From DUZB01 sp964407525 (GTDB lineage Bacteria; Desulfobacterota; DSM-4660; Desulfatiglandales; Desulfatiglandaceae), in NCBI GenBank assembly GCA_964407525.1, contig CAYOWC010000287.1, forward strand, positions 1-6,286: a stretch of 6,286 nucleotides of DNA. The letters are read 5' to 3'. Below are positions 1 to 4,856 of the stretch, one piece after another. The notes below the pieces were generated by a model. It did not search any database. It was not told the DNA's origin and was given only the letters and a program-made list of their open reading frames with translations. Each line of letters begins with the position of its first letter. Position 1 is the first letter of the stretch. A program made the translations under genes and the position numbers.

Positions 1-1
1 G

Positions 2-61
2 TCGAACGTACTCTTGGATGATCTTATCAAGTGGGCGAAGTTAGAACCAAGCCCGGGTTGA
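2..61 (+). CDS. Possible C-terminal end of a gene entering from the left edge (partial)
   Basis: Reading plus-strand codons from base 2 gives 19 sense codons ending in TGA at 59-61. The residues run S-N-V-L-L-D-D-L-I-K-W-A-K-L-E-P-S-P-G, an amphipathic helix followed by a short polar tail, which is a plausible protein terminus. The stop lies directly beside the stop of the opposing kinase gene (62-64), a tight tail-to-tail arrangement that is common in compact genomes. Against it: an open frame of this length often occurs by chance, and the start and most of the gene would lie outside the window. No family can be named from 19 residues. Confidence 0.3.
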   Translation, partial: SNVLLDDLIKWAKLEPSPG

Positions 62-1879
62 TTATGGCCTCCACAAAGGGAAACAAACGACAAAGGTAGT
101 CATATTTTCCACGCATCTGATTTCGATTTTTCCATTCAATAATCTCATGATCCGTTGGGTAATATACAGGCCGCGTCCCTCCCCCTCTCCCTCTAGAAGT
201 TTCATGGAGTCTTCGTCGGAAATGGATCCCGTATTACTGATCTCCGCACAAGCCCATTTTCCATGTTCATAAGTGCATATCGATATGACGCCTCCCAAAA
301 GCGGTACGGCCTTCGTGGCATTATTTAAAAGATTGTCAAAAACCCTTTCCAGCTGTACTGGGTGACACTTCACCTTCAAGCCGTTATGGAAAGGCCCTTC
401 CTTCAGTTCAATATTCTGACGCAGCTCTTCTTTTATGACCTCTCGGTTAATAATAAATCGTCTTTTCAAGACCTCTGCAAAATCTACAGCCTGTTTCTCT
501 CCAACGTGGTAGAGGCTCATAGCCAGTTCCTGCAGACGACTGGTTTCTTCCAGGATGATATCAGAATACCAGTCAATTTTTTCTTTTGAGCCTTCCATAT
601 CGCCTTTCTTGATCAGTCTCTTGAGACGTCGCGCAAATCCGGCGGTAGCAATTGCCGGGTTTTTGAAATCATGAAGAGCGTCATCAAGACGTTCCATTTT
701 CTGCGCCTTCATTAACTCCCTTCCAAGAAAAAGAAGAAGACTGATTTCATCGTCCCGGTATCTCTTTTTCTGGTCCAGGGCATCAAAGGTCATGAAATGG
801 GTAATCTCCCCATCGACACTGAGAGGGATATACAATATGGAATTAATGCGATTCTGTTCCGCCATTTTTTTCAGGTTATCCGAAATCAGATCGCTTCTCT
901 GAGGATCAACCACTAAAATATAGAGAGGCGTAACTACCTCATACCTAGATTCGCCTCTATAATCCTGAAGGTTTAAGAGCAACTCGAAAGCTGGTTCGCT
1001 ATTCACTGGTAAGCTCTTTCCTATACTGTGGTACCCGTTATGATTGGGAAACCCGCTTTCCAGAATGACACCCTCCAAATCCCTTTTCACCGAGAAAAGC
1101 GCACAGCTTTGAAGATCAACCAGTTCTGCAAGTTCAGGAACCACACTATTGAAGATCTCTTTCATTTTGATCCCGCCACGCGATCCAAGCTTGCTGAAGA
1201 TATGTCTTACTATGGCTTCGCGTTTTTCATTGGATCTGTTGAGGTAAAGAATCTTTTTTCTGGCCATGACAAAGCTGAGCCTCTTGGCCATGAGCACAGC
1301 CAGTTTTACCTCCACAGGGCTGAAATTGTGACCTGCTTCAGCATAGTATATCTGGATAACGCCAACAGCATTCCTTTCTCGCGGAAAAAATCTCGGGATC
1401 TCCAGAGGAATAGCCATCAGAGAGCTCACGCCCCTTCCGTAAACCACCCGCTTATTCCTATACAGTTCTTCCTTTAAGAGATCGGACGACAGAAAAGGCT
1501 CTCCACTCTCTGCCACCTGTCCCGCAATGGTTCCCCTGAAAGGAACATCACTCTCCCTTCTTTCTTCTTCAGAAGGATAAGATCCGTAGGAAATCATCTT
1601 TTCCGCATTCGGATCATAAATCCTCACGGAAGCGCTGTGTGCGCCCAAAAACGTCACCATATGCCTGGCTGCAATTCCGAGGATCTCTTTCTCCGAAAGA
1701 TCAGGATCAATATTGACAATGGCATCAATTTGTCCTGAAAGCAGGTCGAGGAGTTCCACAAGCATTCTTTCATTAATCCATATGCCCAAGAGCGACCAGA
1801 AATCTTCATCAACAGAAAGTTTCTTCGCCTTCGCCTGCCGTCGAATCTCTTCCACCAAGGTATGATTATTAAATAACAT
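62..1879 (-). CDS. Soluble sensor histidine kinase with two GAF-like domains
   Basis: This 605-residue protein is predicted to autophosphorylate on histidine in response to a cytoplasmic signal and pass the phosphate to a response regulator. A GAF-like domain spans about residues 42-206, with the typical GTIAGQVAESGEPFL stretch at 116-130 and SLMAIPL at 153-159. A second, more diverged one spans about 235-395. The dimerisation/phosphoacceptor helix follows, with H-D-F-K-N-P placing the phosphorylated histidine at His403. The ATPase domain has an N box (FDNLLNNA, 514-521), a G1-like stretch (SNTG, 548-551) and a G2 box (GEGRGLYI, 566-573). There is no membrane segment, signal peptide or receiver domain, so it should act in the cytoplasm. 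G1 is unusual: Asn549 takes the place of the usual Asp, and the G1-G2 lid is short. The start at 1877-1879 is the first Met but has only a weak ribosome-binding site (GGGG about 10 bases upstream). No partner regulator is in the window. The kinase call is sure; the signal is unknown. Confidence 0.93.
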   Translation of the reverse strand: MLFNNHTLVEEIRRQAKAKKLSVDEDFWSLLGIWINERMLVELLDLLSGQIDAIVNIDPDLSEKEILGIAARHMVTFLGAHSASVRIYDPNAEKMISYGSYPSEEERRESDVPFRGTIAGQVAESGEPFLSSDLLKEELYRNKRVVYGRGVSSLMAIPLEIPRFFPRERNAVGVIQIYYAEAGHNFSPVEVKLAVLMAKRLSFVMARKKILYLNRSNEKREAIVRHIFSKLGSRGGIKMKEIFNSVVPELAELVDLQSCALFSVKRDLEGVILESGFPNHNGYHSIGKSLPVNSEPAFELLLNLQDYRGESRYEVVTPLYILVVDPQRSDLISDNLKKMAEQNRINSILYIPLSVDGEITHFMTFDALDQKKRYRDDEISLLLFLGRELMKAQKMERLDDALHDFKNPAIATAGFARRLKRLIKKGDMEGSKEKIDWYSDIILEETSRLQELAMSLYHVGEKQAVDFAEVLKRRFIINREVIKEELRQNIELKEGPFHNGLKVKCHPVQLERVFDNLLNNATKAVPLLGGVISICTYEHGKWACAEISNTGSISDEDSMKLLEGEGEGRGLYITQRIMRLLNGKIEIRCVENMTTFVVCFPLWRP

Positions 1880-1905
1880 ATCGATAATACCCCATTCATT
1901 GGGAC

Positions 1906-1919
1906 AACCGTGAACGGTT
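1906..1919. promoter_or_regulatory. Perfect inverted repeat, possible operator before the kinase gene
   Basis: AACCGT-GA-ACGGTT is a perfect 6-bp inverted repeat with a 2-bp spacer, lying 27-40 bp upstream of the kinase start codon. A second short palindrome, CTCA-TT-TGAG, follows at 1921-1930. The form and position fit a binding site for a dimeric regulator of the kinase gene. There is no T-run, so it does not look like a terminator. No regulator can be named from it. Confidence 0.35.
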
Positions 1920-2011
1920 ACTCATTTGAGACAAAAATAATTTCTCTCCATATTAACATACTCTTATAGCGCATTTTCTCTTTAAAAACACCCGCTTTTT
2001 TTATCCAAGGG

Positions 2012-2040
2012 TTGACGTGCCTCTTTTCAGAATTTACAGT
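2012..2040 (+). promoter_or_regulatory. Sigma70-type promoter for the peptidyl-prolyl isomerase gene
   Basis: A -35 box TTGACG (2012-2017) matches the TTGACA consensus at five of six bases. It is followed by an exact 17-bp spacer and a -10 box TACAGT (2035-2040), four of six to TATAAT. Transcription would begin near 2047, giving a leader of about 25 bases that carries the ribosome-binding site AAGGAG (2062-2067), 5 bases before ATG. This is the best promoter match in the window. Confidence 0.65.
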
Positions 2041-2072
2041 ATGTACCATATAAACCATTTTAAGGAGAGATT

Positions 2073-2594
2073 ATGACAGTTAAAAGTGACTACAAAGAAG
2101 ATCTCGACAGACCGGTTGTAGTAATCGACACAAGCCTCGGAACATTCGAGGCAGAGCTATATGCAAAAGAGTGTCCTGAAACCGTCTGGAATTTTATTAA
2201 TCTGGCTGAAGGAAGACAAGAGACAGAAAAAGGCGGTAATTTTTATGACGGTCTTTCGTTTCACCGGGTCATTGAAGGATTTGTCATTCAGGGTGGTTGT
2301 CCCACCGGAAATGGAACAGGGGGACCTGGTTACCGTTTCAAAGACGAATTCGATGCAAACCTTCGTCACGACAGCGAAGGAATTTTTTCCATGGCCAACG
2401 CCGGTCCCGGAACCAATGGAAGTCAATTTTTTGTAACATTAGGTGCAACACCGCATCTGGACGATCGACATTCAGTCTTTGGAAAAGTGATTAAAGGGCT
2501 TGACGTGGTAAGGAAGATAGGTACGGTAAAAACCGGAGCTATGGACAAACCGGTCGAACCGCTTATCATCAACAAAATGACTATTCGCAGATAA
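2073..2594 (+). CDS. Cyclophilin-type peptidyl-prolyl cis-trans isomerase, cytoplasmic
   Basis: This 173-residue single-domain cyclophilin should catalyse cis-trans isomerisation of Xaa-Pro bonds during protein folding. The family signature is complete: SFHRVIEGFVIQGG (62-75) contains the catalytic arginine (Arg65) and the active-site Phe and Gln. FSMANAGPGTNGSQFFV (105-121) is the substrate-binding core, and HLDDRHSVFGKV (128-139) closes the pocket. His128 sits where human cyclophilin A has Trp121, a change usual in bacterial cyclophilins. There is no signal peptide or lipobox; the short charged N-terminal extension (about 12 residues) leads straight into the first strand, so the protein is cytoplasmic (PpiB-like rather than PpiA-like). 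It has its own promoter and a strong AAGGAG site. It diverges from the kinase gene and converges on the 59-residue gene, so it is probably monocistronic. Confidence 0.95.
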   Translation: MTVKSDYKEDLDRPVVVIDTSLGTFEAELYAKECPETVWNFINLAEGRQETEKGGNFYDGLSFHRVIEGFVIQGGCPTGNGTGGPGYRFKDEFDANLRHDSEGIFSMANAGPGTNGSQFFVTLGATPHLDDRHSVFGKVIKGLDVVRKIGTVKTGAMDKPVEPLIINKMTIRR

Positions 2595-2609
2595 TTTTTG
2601 CTTTGGGGC

Positions 2610-2636
2610 CGGGGGTTTTGAAACTATTTACCCCCG
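2610..2636. terminator. GC-rich hairpin at a convergent junction, possible bidirectional terminator
   Basis: CGGGGGT (2610-2616) pairs perfectly with ACCCCCG (2630-2636) around a 13-base loop, 16 bp past the isomerase stop. The right arm overlaps the TAA stop (2628-2630) of the opposing small gene. Neither strand has a proper U-run after the stem, so intrinsic termination would be weak or would need Rho. The position between two convergent genes is the main argument for a terminator. Confidence 0.4.
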
Positions 2637-2807
2637 TCCTCTTCTGAGCAGTTCATCCATTAACACCTCATCCTTGATCCCTTCAGACCTCATGACTCTC
2701 GCCATGGCAATCATAATCAGACGGCTGTCCGATATCCTTTTGAGGTCCGTGTCGGAAACCCCTCGCATTTTCTCCTGGTCCTCTTCCTCTGTCAATCTTC
2801 TTCCCAT
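2628..2807 (-). CDS. Small protein of unknown function, 59 residues, coupled to the glycosyltransferase
   Basis: I do not recognise this family. The start at 2805-2807 is chosen because GAGGAG (minus strand, 2816-2821) lies 8 bases upstream; a longer reading from 2858 would overlap the preceding gene and lacks that support. The product is highly charged, starts MGRRLTEEEDQEKM, and appears to form two helices (about 19-41 and 42-56) with a Met/Ile-rich face (RLIMIAMARVM, 29-39), ending in R-R-G-R-G. It has no signal peptide, cysteine pair or obvious DNA-binding motif. The stop of the glycosyltransferase gene is only 25 bp upstream, so the two are very likely co-transcribed. It could be a helical accessory protein or a short regulator; this is a guess from composition. 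Confidence 0.65.
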   Translation of the reverse strand: MGRRLTEEEDQEKMRGVSDTDLKRISDSRLIMIAMARVMRSEGIKDEVLMDELLRRGRG

Positions 2808-2815
2808 GCAAACAT

Positions 2816-2821
2816 CTCCTC
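2816..2821 (-). promoter_or_regulatory. Ribosome-binding site deciding the start of the 59-residue gene
   Basis: The minus strand reads GAGGAG, then 8 bases, then ATG. It lies in the gap after the glycosyltransferase stop codon, so a terminating ribosome could re-initiate here. Confidence 0.7.
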
Positions 2822-2832
2822 GTGCTCTTCGT

Positions 2833-4095
2833 TCAGGCGTTGTCCGCCTCCACCGCACTCAAAATTCTTGAATAAATTTCGGGATAACTGAAAAAGACCC
2901 GGTTCCACGATGGAATCAACGTACTCTCATGCGGTCCTTTGCTCTGTTCCCAGGCAGTCCAGAGAAATCCTCTAAAGTAGCGCGCAGTAAGTTCTTCTTC
3001 GTGTCTATCAAAGGTCAGTTTATTAACGTCGGCATCATCACTAAAACTTTTGATAAATTTGAGCGCATTGTCATAATAGGTGTGGAGGAGCATATCCACA
3101 AAGGCATCATCAAGAGGAAAGCCATGGGAGCGCATATACGTCAAATAGAATTTGGCAATATCCACCACCATCCTGTGAAGTCCTCGTTCCGCATCCTCCG
3201 GAGAAAGTCTCTGATGTTTGTGTTCATAGTTTGGCGTGAGATCAATCTGGGCTATTTTTCTCGGGATAACGCGATGGTACGCCTGTGAGAGGGTAGCCAC
3301 TTCAAGTCCCCAATCGTAAGCAAAATCCATCCCCCGAGCGACTCGCGTTGCAAAACTGAATTCTCCCGCAAGAGGATATTTGAAACTTTGATGGTACTCA
3401 AAGAACTTCTCCAGCTCATAATTCCCCCGTTCTCGCATGATGTCTTTTAGAGCATCAACGAGGGGTGTCACAAATATCCTGGTCACCCTGCCCTTCATTG
3501 CCTTTTCCGTAGGCGAGATACGGGCGTAAAATCCTTTGCAAAACTCGAAATCATTGTTGGGGTTCGCAGTTGGTTCTATCAGTCTTCCAAGAAGGATTCT
3601 ATTGTAGGTAACAATGTCACAATCATGCAGTGCAATGACCTCACAATCTTCCCGTGCAAATATATATCCGAGGCTGATCCATACGGATTGCCCTTTCCCT
3701 TGGACACCGATAGGAATTTCCCGAGCAGCAATTTTTTGAAACAATTCCTGGATTCGAGGTCCGTCAACCCAGACGACCTTAACGTCTCGGTCAGGCGTTC
3801 GGAGTTTCTCAAAATATTCCCTGGCTTCATGAAACTGGTTTTCGTCCTGAGCGCCCCCTAATGCAATAATAACAGAATGGATATATCCAACCCCTTTGAT
3901 TTCAGATAAAATATTTCCAAGCACTTGCTCATTCTGCATCTCAGAATGCAGGCAGGGAAGTAAAAGACAGATTCGCAACTGCCGTGCATATTCCACCAAC
4001 CTCTTTTCAAGAGCCAATTGATACACTTCTTTGCCAAATCCTGAGTGGAGATCGTGAAGAGTTGTAATAACGCCATTTTGATGAAAATCCGCCAT
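2833..4095 (-). CDS. GT81-like glycosyltransferase, glucosyl/mannosyl-3-phosphoglycerate synthase type
   Basis: This 420-residue soluble GT-A fold glycosyltransferase probably moves a sugar from a nucleotide-sugar donor. Motifs resemble glucosyl-3-phosphoglycerate synthase (GpgS): the nucleotide-binding strand ICLLLPCLHSEM (42-53), the G-K-G-Q-S segment (133-137), the metal-binding D-C-D (158-160) in IALHDCDIVTY, KGFYARI (187-193), the PLAGEF acceptor-loop motif (241-246), WGLEVATL (262-269) and the YEHKHQ histidine cluster (290-295). In known relatives the acceptor is 3-phosphoglycerate and the product is dephosphorylated to a compatible solute. Here that is inference, because no phosphatase gene is present. 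The C-terminal helical part (about 300-420) is long, closer to the larger members. The Met at 4093-4095 is the start because AAGGAGG lies 5 bases upstream; an earlier Met at 4161 lacks this. Followed closely by the 59-residue gene. Confidence 0.82.
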   Translation of the reverse strand: MADFHQNGVITTLHDLHSGFGKEVYQLALEKRLVEYARQLRICLLLPCLHSEMQNEQVLGNILSEIKGVGYIHSVIIALGGAQDENQFHEAREYFEKLRTPDRDVKVVWVDGPRIQELFQKIAAREIPIGVQGKGQSVWISLGYIFAREDCEVIALHDCDIVTYNRILLGRLIEPTANPNNDFEFCKGFYARISPTEKAMKGRVTRIFVTPLVDALKDIMRERGNYELEKFFEYHQSFKYPLAGEFSFATRVARGMDFAYDWGLEVATLSQAYHRVIPRKIAQIDLTPNYEHKHQRLSPEDAERGLHRMVVDIAKFYLTYMRSHGFPLDDAFVDMLLHTYYDNALKFIKSFSDDADVNKLTFDRHEEELTARYFRGFLWTAWEQSKGPHESTLIPSWNRVFFSYPEIYSRILSAVEADNA

Positions 4096-4100
4096 AGTCG

Positions 4101-4107
4101 CCTCCTT
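4101..4107 (-). promoter_or_regulatory. Strong ribosome-binding site deciding the glycosyltransferase start
   Basis: The minus strand reads AAGGAGG followed by 5 bases and ATG. This perfect anti-16S match places the true start at 4095, 22 codons inside the longest open frame. The upstream codons (M-D-R-Q-R-D-F and on) are then leader RNA. Confidence 0.8.
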
Positions 4108-4166
4108 CCTCATTCTCACAAGAACTGGGGTATGAAACCGGAAGTCTCGTTGCCTATCCACGAAAC

Positions 4167-4195
4167 ACCATACTCCATAACTTCATACGGGTAAA
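4167..4195 (-). promoter_or_regulatory. Candidate promoter for the glycosyltransferase operon
   Basis: On the minus strand TTTACC (4190-4195) is followed by 17 bp and TATGGT (4167-4172), each four of six to the sigma70 consensus. Transcription would begin near 4160 and leave a leader of about 65 bases. The match is modest, and other boxes in this AT-rich stretch could serve instead. Confidence 0.3.
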
Positions 4196-4196
4196 G

Positions 4197-4222
4197 AGAA
4201 ACGGAGGCTATCCTCCCTTTCT
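4197..4222. repeat. Imperfect inverted repeat between divergent operons
   Basis: AGAAAcGGAGG (4197-4207) pairs with CCTCCcTTTCT (4212-4222) around a CTAT loop, with one C-C mismatch. It lies beside the -35 boxes of both proposed divergent promoters and has no T-run, so an operator shared by both operons is more likely than a terminator. No regulator can be named. Confidence 0.4.
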
Positions 4223-4223
4223 A

Positions 4224-4252
4224 TTGCGGGGTCACCTTACTTGTGTTACAGT
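4224..4252 (+). promoter_or_regulatory. Candidate promoter for the flavin reductase-TPR operon
   Basis: TTGCGG (4224-4229), a 17-bp spacer and TACAGT (4247-4252). The -35 box is weak (three of six), but the -10 region TTACAGTATG is identical over 10 bases to that of the isomerase promoter, with the same spacer length. Transcription would start near 4259. The ribosome-binding site GAGGAG (4311-4316) lies 6 bases before the ATG at 4323. Confidence 0.4.
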
Positions 4253-4322
4253 ATGCGTCTTCAAGAAAGACCTGTGTAACCGGAAAAACCAGGCCTGAAC
4301 CACAAAACCAGAGGAGTTCGAA

Positions 4323-4817
4323 ATGAAAGAAGTGGATTATATGGCTGTCGCTGACAAGGCAATGAAACAGATCAAAAAAGGAGCCTTTCTGACTGTCCGC
4401 TCAGGGGAAAAGCTTAACACCATGACAATTGGCTGGGCAACCATAGGATTTGTATGGAAAAAGCCCATCTTCATGATCGCAGTTCGGGATTCCAGACATA
4501 CCTTTGGGATTATCGAGGAAGCTGTCGACTTTACGGTTTCGGTCCCTTCCGGTGATATGAAAGCTGCAGTCATGTTCTGTGGGACAAAATCAGGCAGAGA
4601 TTACGACAAATTCAAAGAGTGCCGCCTCAACACTGCCGATGGTCGAAAAACGGCATCCCCTATCATCGACATCCCCGGCATTCATTTTGAGTGCCGGATT
4701 GTTTTCAAAGCGCCGATGGATCCCGTATATCTGGATCAAACCTATGAAGACCTCTATCCGGAAAAGGACTACCATACCCTTTATTTTGGAGAGATCCTGG
4801 ACTGCTATGAATTCTAA
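4323..4817 (+). CDS. Flavin reductase-like FMN-binding split-barrel protein
   Basis: This 164-residue protein matches the flavin reductase-like domain (split-barrel flavoprotein family), whose members bind FMN and act as NAD(P)H:flavin oxidoreductases or carry flavin for electron transfer. The FMN-binding part is clear: NTMTIGWATIGFVWKKPIF (32-50), where N-T-M-T lines the phosphate site, followed by AVRDSRHTF (53-61) and F-T-V-S-V-P (70-75). CGTKSGRDYDKF (86-97) is the typical Gly-x-x-Ser-Gly-x-Asp-x-Asp-Lys-Phe signature. It covers one whole domain with no rubredoxin or extra domain, and is cytoplasmic. The start is supported by GAGGAG 6 bases upstream. The TPR gene follows after 39 bp and is probably co-transcribed. 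The real electron acceptor cannot be told from sequence. Confidence 0.88.
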   Translation: MKEVDYMAVADKAMKQIKKGAFLTVRSGEKLNTMTIGWATIGFVWKKPIFMIAVRDSRHTFGIIEEAVDFTVSVPSGDMKAAVMFCGTKSGRDYDKFKECRLNTADGRKTASPIIDIPGIHFECRIVFKAPMDPVYLDQTYEDLYPEKDYHTLYFGEILDCYEF

Positions 4818-4856
4818 TCTTCTCGTGTGAAAGCCTCCACCGAAAAGGATTAATTT

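Noticed and set aside
1..61. Minus-strand reading resembling the linker of a sigma54-dependent response regulator (I-N-P-G-L-V-L-T-S-P, then in another frame L-D-K-I-I-Q-E-Y-V-R)
   Set aside because: It needs a one-base frame change, has no start codon, and its 5' side overlaps the kinase gene. The matching helix is also the exact antisense of the plus-strand frame, a known source of false amphipathic helices.
1028..1477. 149-codon open frame on the plus strand inside the kinase gene
   Set aside because: It lies wholly antisense to a well-conserved histidine kinase, has no recognisable domain and no convincing ribosome-binding site.
2040..2050. Short inverted repeat TATG-TAC-CATA at the proposed isomerase transcription start
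   Set aside because: Four-base arms in AT-rich DNA are expected by chance, and there is no second supporting site.
2157..2436. Several open frames on both strands overlapping the cyclophilin gene
   Set aside because: The cyclophilin frame carries a complete family signature; the others are shadows without motifs.
2628..2858. Longer 76-residue form of the small protein
   Set aside because: It would overlap the end of the glycosyltransferase gene, and its added N-terminus is Arg-rich and translated from that gene's 3' end; GAGGAG sits before the internal Met at 2807.
2833..4161. Longer 442-residue form of the glycosyltransferase
   Set aside because: The extra 22 codons have no ribosome-binding site, and their start would fall at about the proposed transcription start; AAGGAGG before the Met at 4095 decides the shorter form.
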